Shown here: piece after piece, positions 16,049-25,124 of the stretch
How positions within the stretch are numbered: the stretch's first letter is position 1
Layout of the letters: the number at the start of each line of letters is the position of its first letter
From: Plantibacter sp. ME-Dv--P-122b
GTDB taxonomy: Bacteria > Actinomycetota > Actinomycetes > Actinomycetales > Microbacteriaceae
Length of the DNA stretch: 64,000 nucleotides
Assembly (NCBI RefSeq): GCF_030209375.1
Contig: NZ_JARVSC010000011.1
Location: forward strand, 124,001 to 188,000
Reading direction: 5' to 3'
Translations under genes and position numbers: made by a program
The notes under the pieces: model-generated
Database searches by the model: none
What the model was told of the DNA's origin: nothing
What the model saw: only the letters and a program-made list of their open reading frames with translations

Positions 16049-18745
16049 ATGACCGTCGATGAGCACGCGTTCGACCTCCTGGTCGTCGGCGGTGGACCCG
16101 CCGGGATGGCTGCGGCCGCGTCCGCCGCTGAGCTGGGGCTGGACGTCGTGCTCATCGACGAACGGCCCACGCTCGGTGGGCAGGTCTACAAGCAGCCCGG
16201 GCCGGGCATGTCCGTCACCGACGCCGGTGAGATGGGCAAGCAGTACCGGGCCGGTCGCGCCCTGATCGACGAGGTCGAGGCGAGCCGCGCGACCGTCCTG
16301 CTGCGCACCGCCGTCGTCGACCTCGAGCCGGACGGCGACGGCTGGCTCGCCATGGCACAGACCGACCGATCACCCGTCGCCCCGGTCCGGGCTCGACGGG
16401 TGGTCGTCGCCGCCGGTGCGAACGACCGTCCCGTCGTCTTCCCCGGCTGGACCCTGCCGGGCGTCATGACCGCCGGCGGTCTCCAGACGCTCGCCAAGAC
16501 CCAGTCCTACGTCCCCGGCGAGCGCATCGTCTTCGCCGGTTCGGGCCCCGTCGCGCTCGCGTTCCCCGCGCAGCTGGCGGGCTACGGTGCGAACATCGTC
16601 TCCGCGCTCGAGGCCGGCCCCGCGCCCGGTCCAGGCGACCTCGCACGCATCGCCGCGGTCGCCCCGGGCAACAGCGGACTCCTGCTCGACGCGGCCCGGT
16701 ACCAGGCGGCGCTACTGCGACACCGGATCCCGCTGCGGTATCGCCGGATGGTCATCCGCGCCGAGGGCGACGGGCGCGTCGAACGCGTCGTCCACGCCCG
16801 CGTCGACGACGACTGGCGACCGGTTCCCGGCACCGAGGAGACCGTCGAGGCCGACGTGCTGTGCGTCGGGTACGGCTTCGCACCGTCGACCGAACTCCTG
16901 CGACTCCTGGGGTGCGGATTCGATGTCGACGAGGACCTCGGGGGTGCCGTGGTGCGCCGCGACGACTGGGGTCGCACCGACGCCCCCGGCGTCTACGCGG
17001 TCGGGGACGGGGCCGGGGTTGAGGGCTCTGCCGTCGCCGTCGACGAGGGTCGACTCGCGGCGTTCGCAGCCGCGCTCGACGCGGGACGGATCTCCGAGCG
17101 CACCGCCTCCGACGGGGCCATGCCCCTGCGTCGGCGCATCGGTCGTCGTCGTGCGCTCACGAAGGCCACGCAGCGCATGTACGGCGTCGGGTCCGGCATC
17201 TACGGCCTGGCAGCACCCGACACGGTCGTCTGCCGTTGTGAGGGTGTCACCGCGGCGCAGCTCACGGAGGCCGTCGCACAGGCGCCGGACGTGAGTGCGG
17301 CGAAGGGGGCGACGCGCGCCGGTATGGGCCCATGCCAGGGGCGCATGTGCGGCAGACACATCGCCGCCATGGTCGCCGCCCAGCGCGGTGTCGCAACGGA
17401 CCAGGTCGAGGTCGCCACTCCGCGGATGCCGGTCCGGCCGACCGCGATCGGCGCGATCGCGGACGAACGCGTCGCCGACCCGGGACTCTTCAAGGCCAAG
17501 GACGGCACCCCCGTCGAGCCGGCCCGGACCGACCTGACCTCGCCGAACGACGGGTGGCTGGACGAGGGCCCCGTCACCGACACCGACGTCCTGGTGGTCG
17601 GTGGGGGTATCGCCGGCGCGGCAGTCGCGTACTACCTCGCCAAGGAGGGCGTCGAGGTCGAACTGCTGGAGCGCGGGGAGCTCAACCGGGAGGCCTCCGG
17701 CACGAACGCGGGGAGCTTCCACTTCCAGCTCGCGATCCATCAGCTCTCCGGACAGGGGACGGGCGCGGACCGCGACCGTCTGCTGAGCGAGGCGCGCGCG
17801 AGCGTGGAGGCGTACGGCCTGTGGAAGGACCTCGGCGCCGAACTCGACGCCGACCTGGGCTTGCATCAGACGGGCGGTTGGATGGTCGCGGAGACCGAGG
17901 AGCAGGTCCGTCTGCTGTTCGAGAAGCACGAGCTCGAGGCGGCAGCCGGTATCGAGACCGAGGTCGTGACCGGTGACGAGCTGCGTCGCCGTGCGCCCTA
18001 CTTCTCCGACCGCGTGCTCGGGGCGACCTATTGCGGGCTCGAGGGGCACGCCAACCCGCTCGTCGCCGCCCCGGTCTACGCGCAGCGGGCCGCGGAACTC
18101 GGCGCGCGCATCCGGACCCGAGCCGAGGTCTTCAGCGTGGAGGTGTCCGACGGACCCGCCGCGCACCGCTTCACCGTCCGGACCAACCACGGCACGATCC
18201 GAGCCCGTCGGCTCGTGAACTGCGCCGGCGGTTGGGCCGGCGAGTTGGCCGACATGGTGGGTCTGCGGTTCCCCATCCGTCGTGAGGGGTTGCACGTCAA
18301 CGTCACCGAGGCGCGCGACCCGCTGCTCCCCTCGATGGTGCAGCACATCGGGCGCCGACTCACGCTCAAGCAGTCGCATCACGGCTCGTTCATCATCGGT
18401 GGAGGCTGGCCGACATCGGCGACGGGCTATCCCCGGCGGTTCCCCACCACCTGGCAGAGCGCCGCGGGGAACCTCCGCGTCGCCCTCGACGTCGTGCCGG
18501 CCCTCGAGGACGTGCGCGTCGTGCGGACCTGGTCGGGCGTCATCGCCTTCACCGACGACCTCTCGCCGATCGTCGGCGAGTCACGGCGCGTCCCTGGGTA
18601 CTTCGCCTGCGTGTCCACCACCGGCTTCACCTTCACCCCGATCTTCGCCAGGCAGCTCGCGGAGCAGATCGTCACCGGCGGCTCCTCGTCGCCCTTCCCC
18701 GAGCGGTACTCGCTCGACCGCGCGCCGGCCCCCGCCTCCGCGTGA
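16049..18745 (+). CDS. Fused FAD-dependent amine dehydrogenase, OoxA-OoxB/HcnB-HcnC type
   Basis: An 898-residue natural fusion. Residues 1 to about 480 form a pyridine-nucleotide-disulfide-like FAD subunit (VVGGGPAGMAAAASAAELGLDV, then GSGPVALAFPAQLAGYGANI) with a BFD-like Fe-S segment: Cys395-x-Cys397 and Cys429-x4-Cys434. From about residue 510 a second FAD domain of the DadA/glycine-oxidase type begins (DVLVVGGGIAGAAVAYYLAK). In opine, hydrogen-cyanide and D-hydroxyproline dehydrogenases these are separate alpha and beta subunits, with a third small [2Fe-2S] subunit, encoded here at 19724. The complex should oxidise the C-N bond of an imported imino or secondary amino acid. It follows the binding-protein gene by three bases. 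Confidence 0.88.
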   Translation: MTVDEHAFDLLVVGGGPAGMAAAASAAELGLDVVLIDERPTLGGQVYKQPGPGMSVTDAGEMGKQYRAGRALIDEVEASRATVLLRTAVVDLEPDGDGWLAMAQTDRSPVAPVRARRVVVAAGANDRPVVFPGWTLPGVMTAGGLQTLAKTQSYVPGERIVFAGSGPVALAFPAQLAGYGANIVSALEAGPAPGPGDLARIAAVAPGNSGLLLDAARYQAALLRHRIPLRYRRMVIRAEGDGRVERVVHARVDDDWRPVPGTEETVEADVLCVGYGFAPSTELLRLLGCGFDVDEDLGGAVVRRDDWGRTDAPGVYAVGDGAGVEGSAVAVDEGRLAAFAAALDAGRISERTASDGAMPLRRRIGRRRALTKATQRMYGVGSGIYGLAAPDTVVCRCEGVTAAQLTEAVAQAPDVSAAKGATRAGMGPCQGRMCGRHIAAMVAAQRGVATDQVEVATPRMPVRPTAIGAIADERVADPGLFKAKDGTPVEPARTDLTSPNDGWLDEGPVTDTDVLVVGGGIAGAAVAYYLAKEGVEVELLERGELNREASGTNAGSFHFQLAIHQLSGQGTGADRDRLLSEARASVEAYGLWKDLGAELDADLGLHQTGGWMVAETEEQVRLLFEKHELEAAAGIETEVVTGDELRRRAPYFSDRVLGATYCGLEGHANPLVAAPVYAQRAAELGARIRTRAEVFSVEVSDGPAAHRFTVRTNHGTIRARRLVNCAGGWAGELADMVGLRFPIRREGLHVNVTEARDPLLPSMVQHIGRRLTLKQSHHGSFIIGGGWPTSATGYPRRFPTTWQSAAGNLRVALDVVPALEDVRVVRTWSGVIAFTDDLSPIVGESRRVPGYFACVSTTGFTFTPIFARQLAEQIVTGGSSSPFPERYSLDRAPAPASA

Positions 18746-18782
18746 CACCGAACCACCCACAGAGACAAGGAGCACGTCGCCG

Positions 18783-19727
18783 ATGAACCGCGATGACATC
18801 GATTGGGCCGGGTACTTCCCCGCCGTCGTCACCCCCTTCACCGAGTCGGGTGAACTCGACACCGACACGTTGGCCGCGTTGATCGACCAGTACGCCGAGC
18901 GTGGCATGCACGGGGCGGTCGTGAACGGCACCTGCGGCGAGTGGTTCTCGCAGACCGTGGAGGAGCGCAAGGCAGTGGCCGAGACGGCGGTCGCCGCCGC
19001 GCGAGGCCGACTCCGGGTCCTCGTCGGATGCACGTCCAACCGGGCCGAACACGTCCGCGACCTCGCGGACCACGCGATGGGAGCCGGCGCCGACGGGGTG
19101 CTGGCGTCCGCGCCGCCGTACATCAAGCTGTTTCCGAACGAGGTGGTGGCCTGGTACGAGGAGATCAGCGAGCTCGTCAAAGCGCCACTTGTCGTCTACA
19201 ACTGGCCGCACGGCACGGGCGTCGACATCGGGAGCGACCTCGCCGACCGGCTGGCCGACATCGACTCGGTGGTCGCGATCAAGGACAGCACCCCGGACGC
19301 CGACCAGTTCTTCGAGACCTCTCGCCGGGTGCGAGACCGGGTGCGGGTGTTCGGACCGTACATGTCGGCCCGTGGGGTCGACGTCCTGCTCAGCGAGGGT
19401 GGCGACGGCTTCGTCGGCGGCGGATCGCTGAACGGCCGGCCGGACGCGCAGTTCTGGGAGCACTACTGGGCCGGCGAGACGGAACCGATGCGGGCGTATG
19501 CAGCCAAGGCCGACGCGCTCTTCCCGAAGCTGTGGCTGCCCGGCGGATGGGCGGGGATCTACGGCTCGTACCAGGCACAGCTCAAGGAGCTCATGCGCAT
19601 GCTCGACCAGCCAGCCGGTCACGTCCGCAGACCCCGCCTGCCGATCACGGACCCCGACAGCCTGGCCGCACTGCGGGCGGTGTTGGTCGAGGAGGGGCTG
19701 CTCGATCCCGCCGCACTGCCCGCATGA
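18783..19727 (+). CDS. DapA-family (class I aldolase-fold) lyase or deaminase
   Basis: A 314-residue TIM-barrel protein. FPAVVTPFTESGELDTDTL is the family start. The substrate loop reads NGTCGEW, with Cys where DapA has the second Thr of GTTGE. The Tyr is in VVYNWPH and the Schiff-base Lys in VVAIKDSTPD. Relatives acting beside OoxABC-type dehydrogenases include 1-pyrroline-4-hydroxy-2-carboxylate deaminase of hydroxyproline breakdown, a good guide to the reaction class. True dihydrodipicolinate synthase is unlikely in this setting. Its stop overlaps the next start (ATGA). Confidence 0.85.
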   Translation: MNRDDIDWAGYFPAVVTPFTESGELDTDTLAALIDQYAERGMHGAVVNGTCGEWFSQTVEERKAVAETAVAAARGRLRVLVGCTSNRAEHVRDLADHAMGAGADGVLASAPPYIKLFPNEVVAWYEEISELVKAPLVVYNWPHGTGVDIGSDLADRLADIDSVVAIKDSTPDADQFFETSRRVRDRVRVFGPYMSARGVDVLLSEGGDGFVGGGSLNGRPDAQFWEHYWAGETEPMRAYAAKADALFPKLWLPGGWAGIYGSYQAQLKELMRMLDQPAGHVRRPRLPITDPDSLAALRAVLVEEGLLDPAALPA

Positions 19728-20047
19728 CCGGCAAGCGGCTCCGCGGGCACGGCCTCGAGCGGGGGACCCGGGTCGACTTCACCATCGACGGGCAGGCCGC
19801 CCGGGCGTACGAGGGTGAGTCCGTGTCGGCCGCCGTCATGGCGGCACGCGATCTCGGTCTGCGCCGGACCGAGCACGATCAGCCGCGGGGGTACTTCTGC
19901 GGTATGGGCGTGTGTTTCGAGTGCGTGATGGTGGTCGACGGAGTCCCGAACACGCGGAGCTGTGTGACCTGGGTCAGCGAGGGCATGGTCGTCGAGCATC
20001 AGGACGGTGCAGGACCGGCCGGAGCACGCGACGCGCCGTCCCACTGA
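19724..20047 (+). CDS. Small [2Fe-2S] subunit of the amine dehydrogenase, OoxC/HcnA-like
   Basis: A 107-residue protein starting at ATG 19724, overlapping the DapA-like gene's stop. The cluster motif YFCGMGVCFECVMVVDG followed by TRSCVTWV supplies four cysteines in the ferredoxin-like pattern Cx4Cx2C...C. VDFTIDGQAARAYEGESVSAAVMA is the characteristic N terminus of the small gamma subunit of opine and hydroxyproline dehydrogenases. Its presence confirms that the 898-residue protein is part of a three-component enzyme with two components fused. Confidence 0.9.
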   Translation: MTGKRLRGHGLERGTRVDFTIDGQAARAYEGESVSAAVMAARDLGLRRTEHDQPRGYFCGMGVCFECVMVVDGVPNTRSCVTWVSEGMVVEHQDGAGPAGARDAPSH

Positions 20048-20062
20048 GCCTGGCGCCGGAAC

Positions 20063-20097
20063 AGGAGAGGCGGTCCCCGTCGGGGACCGCCTCTCCT
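20063..20097. terminator. Strong bidirectional terminator hairpin
   Basis: A perfect 16-bp stem (arms 20063-20078 and 20082-20097, GGAGAGGCGGTCCCC and its complement at the core) with a three-base loop GTC lies between the convergent OoxC-like and Old Yellow Enzyme genes. It should stop transcription from both sides. Confidence 0.8.
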
Positions 20098-20125
20098 CAT
20101 GTCCGGGCCGACCTCGGCCGGTGGC

Positions 20126-21208
20126 TCAGGGGATGCTCTCGATGTACTTCGCCCGGTTGTACTGCCAGGCCCACGGCAGCTCGCCCTGCAACGCCGCTGC
20201 GGCGCGGAGGGGGAAGGTGGGCTCCCGGAGGAACTGGCGGGCCACGTAGACGACGTCCGCGTCCCCGGAGGTGATGGCCGACTCGGCGTGCTCGGGCGTG
20301 GTGATGAGGCCGGCCACGCCCACCGGCGCGTCGATGTTCGCCCGGACGTGCCGCGAGAGCGGCTGCTGGTAGCCGGGACTGGCGTTGATGTGCTGGCGCG
20401 GGTCGTTGCCACCGGAGGAGACGCTCACGAGATCGACGGGAGGCAGGAGACCGATGGTGCGGACCGTGTCCTCCTCGGTGACACCGCCCGGCACCCAGTC
20501 GGTCGCGGAGACCCGCAGCACGAGCGGCATCCCGGACGGCAGCTCGGCCCGGACCGCCGCGATCACCTCACCGAGCAGACGGGCGCGCCCCTCGGCGTCA
20601 CCGCCGTACTCGTCCGTGCGCTCGTTCGACAGGGGCGAGAGGAACTGGCCGAGCAGGTAGCCGTGCGCGGCGTGCACCTCGACGAGGTCGAAGCCGGCGG
20701 CGACGGAGCGTCGGGCGGCCGCGGCGTAGTCGTCGACGACCTGACGGATCCCGTCGAGGTCGAGGGCGGTCGGTGCCGTGAAGTCGCCGTAGGCGAGCGC
20801 CGAGGGGCCGACCGTCCGCCAGCCGCCCTCCGCCTCCGGCACCGAACCACGGCCCCGGGTGGGCGGCCACGTCGACGCCTTCCGGCCGGCGTGCGACAGC
20901 TGGATCCCGATCGCCGAGTCCATCCCGTGGACGAAGTCGACCGGGCGCTTCCACGCCTCGGCCTGCTCGTCGTTCCAGATCCCGGCGTCGTCCGGGGTGA
21001 TCCGGCCTTCGGGCGAGACGGCGGTCGCCTCGGTCATGATGAGCCCGGCGCGGCCGATGGCGAAGGAGCCGAGGTGGACGAGGTGCCAATTGCTCGGCAT
21101 GCCGTCGACGGACGAGTACATGCACATGGGGGCGACCCAGAGGCGGTGGGGGAGGGTGAGGCCGTTGATGGTGATCGGCTCGAACAGGCGTGGGGTGGCG
21201 CGGGGCAT
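20126..21208 (-). CDS. Old Yellow Enzyme-family NADH:flavin oxidoreductase, YqjM type
   Basis: A 360-residue FMN enzyme. LFEPITINGLTLPHRLWVAPMCMYSS holds the Cys that tunes FMN in YqjM-like enzymes. HLGSFAIGRAGLIMTEATAVSPEGR and VEVHAAHGYLLGQFLSPLSNERTDEYGG give the substrate-binding His and the FMN contacts. Such enzymes reduce activated C=C bonds, or demethylate/oxidise amines in the trimethylamine-dehydrogenase branch. It may process an unsaturated intermediate of the supercluster pathway. It lies just downstream of the IclR gene, 79 bases away and in the same direction. Confidence 0.9.
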   Translation of the reverse strand: MPRATPRLFEPITINGLTLPHRLWVAPMCMYSSVDGMPSNWHLVHLGSFAIGRAGLIMTEATAVSPEGRITPDDAGIWNDEQAEAWKRPVDFVHGMDSAIGIQLSHAGRKASTWPPTRGRGSVPEAEGGWRTVGPSALAYGDFTAPTALDLDGIRQVVDDYAAAARRSVAAGFDLVEVHAAHGYLLGQFLSPLSNERTDEYGGDAEGRARLLGEVIAAVRAELPSGMPLVLRVSATDWVPGGVTEEDTVRTIGLLPPVDLVSVSSGGNDPRQHINASPGYQQPLSRHVRANIDAPVGVAGLITTPEHAESAITSGDADVVYVARQFLREPTFPLRAAAALQGELPWAWQYNRAKYIESIP

Positions 21209-21287
21209 GGTGCTCCTCGGGGAGGGGACGGATGTGCGGAACGGACGGGGCGGGTCAACCGCGACGAGGGGTCGTCGCGGCGACCGG

Positions 21288-22091
21288 CTACTCGTAGGAC
21301 TTGCGGCGGTTGAGCAGCGCGATGTCGGCGCTGATCTTCGAGGTCGCGGCGAGCAGCTGGGGGAGGTACTCCTCGAGCAACTGGTCCACCGAGACGCGGG
21401 AGGTCGACACCGAGATGTTGACCGCGTTCACGAAGCGGCCGTCGGTGCCGACGACCGGAGCGGCGATCGACCTGGCACCCAGGTCGACCTCCTGGTTGTT
21501 GAGGGACCAGCCCTGCTCACGCACCTCGGCGATCGCGTCGCGGAGGACGTGTTCGTCGGTGATGGTGGCGGGGGAGAGCTTCTCACGGGCGTAGGTGGCG
21601 AAGTAGGCGTCGAGCTGGGACGGGGTGAACTCGGACAGGAGCACCCGGCCGGTCGAGGTGCAGAAGGCCGGCAGGCGCCGACCGATACCGAGCCGCATGG
21701 GCATGATCGTCTCGGCCGCCGCCCGCGCCACGTAGACGACGTCACCGTCGTCGTACTCGCAGGCGGACACCGACTCACCGATCCGGCCGGACAGACGTCG
21801 CAGGTGGTCCTGGGTGATGTCGATGCTCGTCGACGAGGACAGGAACGCGTAGCCGAGGTCGAGCACGCGCGGCCGCAGGTAGAAGCGGTTCTGCCGACTG
21901 CCGACGTAGCCGAGCGTCTCGAGGGTCAGGAGCGCCCGGCGTACCGACGCGCGGCTGAGATGCGTGATCTTCGCGACGTCCGCGAGCGAGAGCAGGTCCC
22001 GTTCATCGGAGAACGCCCGGATGACGGCGAGTCCCCGATCGAGGGACTGGATGAACTCGCTGGACTTGCGCTCGTTCTCGACATCGGTCAT
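21288..22091 (-). CDS. IclR-family regulator, PcaR/PcaU/PobR type
   Basis: A 267-residue protein starting at ATG 22091 (MTDVENERKSSEF); an in-frame ATG 54 bases upstream lacks support. FIQSLDRGLAVIRAFSDERDLLSLADVAKITHLSRASVRRALLTLETLGYV is the winged HTH of the aromatic-acid (pca/pob) IclR subgroup; an effector domain follows, with FCTSTGRVLLSEF. Members respond to 3-oxoadipate, protocatechuate or 4-hydroxybenzoate, which agrees with the pcaIJF-like genes nearby. It probably controls the divergent promoters at 12343-12558 and 23635-23749 and its own. Confidence 0.9.
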   Translation of the reverse strand: MTDVENERKSSEFIQSLDRGLAVIRAFSDERDLLSLADVAKITHLSRASVRRALLTLETLGYVGSRQNRFYLRPRVLDLGYAFLSSSTSIDITQDHLRRLSGRIGESVSACEYDDGDVVYVARAAAETIMPMRLGIGRRLPAFCTSTGRVLLSEFTPSQLDAYFATYAREKLSPATITDEHVLRDAIAEVREQGWSLNNQEVDLGARSIAAPVVGTDGRFVNAVNISVSTSRVSVDQLLEEYLPQLLAATSKISADIALLNRRKSYE

Positions 22092-22120
22092 CGTTGCATC
22101 CCCTACCGGACCTGGAGTAA

Positions 22121-22135
22121 TGGTAAACACTACCA
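22121..22135 (-). promoter_or_regulatory. Small inverted repeat upstream of the IclR gene
   Basis: TGGTA and TACCA arms separated by AACAC lie 29 bases upstream of the regulator's start. The position suits autoregulation, but the sequence does not resemble the motif shared by the other two pathway promoters, so a different factor may bind. Confidence 0.35.
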
Positions 22136-22164
22136 ATCCGGCCATTCGCGGGTAAGGCGCGGAG

Positions 22165-23634
22165 TCATGCGACGCCCTCGATGCAGATGTACTTCATCTC
22201 GGTGTACTCGTCGATGCCGTGCAGGGAGCCCTCTCGACCGATGCCGGACTGCTTCACGCCTCCGAACGGAGCGCCTTCGTAGGAGATGAGGCCGGTGTTC
22301 ACGCCGACGACGCCCACCTCGAGCGCTTCGGCGACCCGGGTGACCCGACCGATGTCCCGACTGAAGAAGTATCCGGCGAGGCCGAACTCGGTGTCGTTCG
22401 CGAGCGCGATCGCCTCCGCTTCGGTGCTGAACCGGAAGATCGGGGCGACCGGGCCGAAGGTCTCCTCCGAGGCGATCAGCATCGACGGAGTCGCACCGAC
22501 GAGCACCGTCGGGGTGAAGAAGGTTCCGCCTTGCTCCGTCACATCGCCACCGTGGGCGACGGTCGCGCCGTGCTGCACGGCGTCGTCGATGTGCGAGCGG
22601 ACCTTCGCGAGGGCCGACTGCGAGATGAGCGGACCTTGCGTGACGCCGGGCTCGCGGCCGTCGCCGACGCGGAGTGCCGCGACCGCCTTGGTGAAGGCCT
22701 CGACGAACGCGTCGTGGATGCCGTCCTGCACGAGAATGCGGTTCGCGCACACACAGGTCTGGCCCGCGTTGCGGAACTTCGAGTCCATCGCCCCCTTGAC
22801 CGCCGTGTCGAGGTCGGCGTCGTCGAAGACGATGAGCGGCGCGTTGCCGCCGAGCTCCAGGGCGAGGTGCTTGAGGGTGTCGGCCGACTGGGCCATCAGC
22901 GTCCGGCCGACCTCGGTCGAGCCGGTGAAGCTGATGGTGCGGACGACCTCGCTCGCGGTGAGGACCGCGCCGATCTCCGCACCGGAGCCGTTCACGACAC
23001 TGAGGACGCCGGCGGGGACACCGGCGCGCTCTGCGAGGGCGACGAGGGCGAAGGCCGACAGCGGGGTCTCGCCGGCGGGCTTGATGATCATGGTGCAGCC
23101 TGCGGCCAGCGCCGGGGAGGCCTTCCGCAGGATCATCGCGCTCGGGAAGTTCCAGGGTGTGATCGCGGCCGTGACCCCGACCGGGTTCCGGGTGGTGAGC
23201 ATCCGGCGGTTGGGGTTGTTGGTGGGGATGACCTCGCCGTAGAGGCGCTTGGCCTCCTCGGCGAACCACTCGATGAAGCCGGCGCCGTAGAGGATCTCGC
23301 CGCGGGCCTCGGCGAGAGGCTTGCCCTGCTCCCAGGTGAGGATCTCGGCCAGTTCGTCGACGTGCTCGACCACGAGGTCGTACCAGCGGCGCAGGATGCG
23401 GGACCGTTCGGGGGCCGGCACCTTCGACCAGGTGGCGAAGGCCTCCGCCGCCGCATCGATCGCCTCGGTGACGTCGTCCGCGGTGGCGACGGCGACCGAC
23501 ACGATCTCCTCTCCCGTCGCCGGGTCGGTGACGGGTCTCCGCTCACCTCCGGAGCCGTCTCGCCACCGCCCACCGAAGTGGAGCTGGGTGCGCAGGAGGT
23601 CGCCCTCCAAGAGCTGCTGTCGGGTCATGCCCAT
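22165..23634 (-). CDS. NAD(P)-dependent semialdehyde dehydrogenase, GabD/DavD type
   Basis: A 489-residue aldehyde dehydrogenase starting at ATG 23634 after GAGGAAGACC. PWNFPSAMILRKASPALAAGC binds cofactor, LALELGGNAP carries the general-base Glu and NAGQTCVCANR the nucleophilic Cys. GVNTGLISYEGAPFGGVKQSGIGREGS matches succinate- and glutarate-semialdehyde dehydrogenases. It pairs naturally with the divergent omega-aminotransferase: aminotransfer gives a semialdehyde, which this enzyme oxidises to a dicarboxylate. Confidence 0.92.
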   Translation of the reverse strand: MGMTRQQLLEGDLLRTQLHFGGRWRDGSGGERRPVTDPATGEEIVSVAVATADDVTEAIDAAAEAFATWSKVPAPERSRILRRWYDLVVEHVDELAEILTWEQGKPLAEARGEILYGAGFIEWFAEEAKRLYGEVIPTNNPNRRMLTTRNPVGVTAAITPWNFPSAMILRKASPALAAGCTMIIKPAGETPLSAFALVALAERAGVPAGVLSVVNGSGAEIGAVLTASEVVRTISFTGSTEVGRTLMAQSADTLKHLALELGGNAPLIVFDDADLDTAVKGAMDSKFRNAGQTCVCANRILVQDGIHDAFVEAFTKAVAALRVGDGREPGVTQGPLISQSALAKVRSHIDDAVQHGATVAHGGDVTEQGGTFFTPTVLVGATPSMLIASEETFGPVAPIFRFSTEAEAIALANDTEFGLAGYFFSRDIGRVTRVAEALEVGVVGVNTGLISYEGAPFGGVKQSGIGREGSLHGIDEYTEMKYICIEGVA

Positions 23635-23700
23635 GGTCTTCCTCGACTTTCCGGCGAAAAACACGAATCCGTTTGAACCTCGTCCAGCATACGGGGTAAT

Positions 23701-23734
23701 GTGCGAAATGCGACCATTAGTGCGCGATGCGAAC
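23701..23734. promoter_or_regulatory. Tandem operator-like motifs between aldehyde dehydrogenase and aminotransferase genes
   Basis: GTGCGAAATGCGAC at 23701 and GTGCGCGATGCGAAC at 23720 form a direct repeat with a 19-base step. They are close to the 14-mers inside the large inverted repeat at 12416-12469 (11 of 14 identical for the best pair). They lie 15 to 49 bases upstream of the aminotransferase start, suitable for control by the IclR protein. Confidence 0.55.
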
Positions 23735-23749
23735 GAACGAAGGGGTTAC

Positions 23750-25120
23750 ATGACCATCGAAGACCTCGACCGGAACTTCCTGTTCCACCCGATGACCAAC
23801 CTGGCTGCCCACGATCGGAACGGCCCCCACATGACGATCGTCCAGGGTCGCGGGGCCACGGTCACGGACAACACGGGACGCGACTACCTCGACGCCATGG
23901 CGGGCCTCTGGTGCGTCAACGTCGGCTACTCCCACCCGGACATGGCGGAGGCGATCCACGCCCAGGCGCTGCGTCTGCCGTACTTCCACGCCTTCTCCTC
24001 AATGGGCACAGAGCTCCCGGCGATGCTCTCCCAGCGCCTCATCGAGATGGCTCCCGTCCCGATGAGCAAGGTCTTCTACGGCAACTCGGGCTCGGACGCG
24101 AACGACACCCAGGCCAAGCTCGTCTGGTATTACAACAACGTCCTCGGCCGTCCGCAGAAGAAGAAGATCATCGCGCGCCGACGCGGCTACCACGGTGTCA
24201 CCGTGCTCTCCGGTGGCCTGACCGGACTCCAGAACCTGCACGACGGCTTCGACCTGCCGCTGCCGATGATCCGCCACGTCCGACCGCCGCACCGCCTGTG
24301 GGAGCGGGAGCCCGGACAGACGGACGACGACTTCGCCACCCAACTCGCGCTCGAACTCGACCGGTTCATCGTGAACGAGGGCCCCGACACGGTCGCCGCG
24401 TTCATCGCCGAGCCGGTCATGGCCGCGGGTGGGGTGATCGTCCCGCCGGAGACCTACTTCCCGAAGATCCAGGAGGTCCTCGACCGCTACGACGTGCTCC
24501 TCATCGCCGATGAGGTCGTCAACGGGTTCGGTCGGCTCGGTGTCCCCTTCGGGAGCCAGGCGGTCGGGATGCGGCCCGACCTCATGACCGTGGCGAAGGG
24601 CATCACCTCGGCGTACGTGCCGCTCTCGGCCGTCCTTGTGAACGACCGCGTCTGGAAGGTCCTCCTCGACGGCTCCGCGAAGTACGGCAGCTTCGGTCAC
24701 GGGTACACCTACTCCGCCCACCCCCTGGCGGCGGCCGCGGCGATGGCCAACCTGGACATCATCGAGCGCGAAGGGCTGATCGACGAGGTCGCGCGGAAGG
24801 GCGCCGTCTTCCAGGAGATGCTGCGCTCGGAGTTCGGAGACCACCCGAACGTCGCTGAGGTCCGCGGTCGTGGGCTCATGGCGGCCGTCGAGTTCGTCGA
24901 GTCGCGCGAGCCCCTGCGGCCCTTCGCGGCACAGGGTGCGTTCGCGACGGCGGTGACGCGTGCCTCGCTCGACCAGGGCGTCATCACCCGCGCACTGCCG
25001 GCGGCCGACACGGTCTCGTTCTCCCCGCCGTTCGTGACGACCGACGACGAACTCGCGCGCATGGTCCAGGGCGTCCGAGCGGCACTCGACGTCGCCGTCG
25101 GCGAGCTGCGGAGCGCCTGA
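23750..25120 (+). CDS. Class III omega-aminotransferase
   Basis: A 456-residue PLP enzyme starting at ATG 23750 behind AAGGGG. DYLDAMAGLWCVNVGYSHPDMAEAI, KVFYGNSGSDANDTQ (phosphate contacts), LLIADEVVNGFGRLG (the Asp that binds the pyridine nitrogen) and VAKGITSAYVPLSAV (Schiff-base Lys) are all intact. It resembles beta-alanine/putrescine/GABA:pyruvate aminotransferases. It would move a terminal amine of the pathway intermediate to pyruvate, giving the semialdehyde for the divergent dehydrogenase. First gene of a seven-gene operon reaching 31940. Confidence 0.92.
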   Translation: MTIEDLDRNFLFHPMTNLAAHDRNGPHMTIVQGRGATVTDNTGRDYLDAMAGLWCVNVGYSHPDMAEAIHAQALRLPYFHAFSSMGTELPAMLSQRLIEMAPVPMSKVFYGNSGSDANDTQAKLVWYYNNVLGRPQKKKIIARRRGYHGVTVLSGGLTGLQNLHDGFDLPLPMIRHVRPPHRLWEREPGQTDDDFATQLALELDRFIVNEGPDTVAAFIAEPVMAAGGVIVPPETYFPKIQEVLDRYDVLLIADEVVNGFGRLGVPFGSQAVGMRPDLMTVAKGITSAYVPLSAVLVNDRVWKVLLDGSAKYGSFGHGYTYSAHPLAAAAAMANLDIIEREGLIDEVARKGAVFQEMLRSEFGDHPNVAEVRGRGLMAAVEFVESREPLRPFAAQGAFATAVTRASLDQGVITRALPAADTVSFSPPFVTTDDELARMVQGVRAALDVAVGELRSA

Positions 25121-25124
25121 CGAC

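Noticed and set aside
16049-20047. Hydrogen cyanide synthase (hcnABC)
   Set aside because: The subunits belong to the same superfamily, but the linked DapA-family lyase, amino acid importer and catabolic genes fit opine/hydroxyproline-type dehydrogenases much better.
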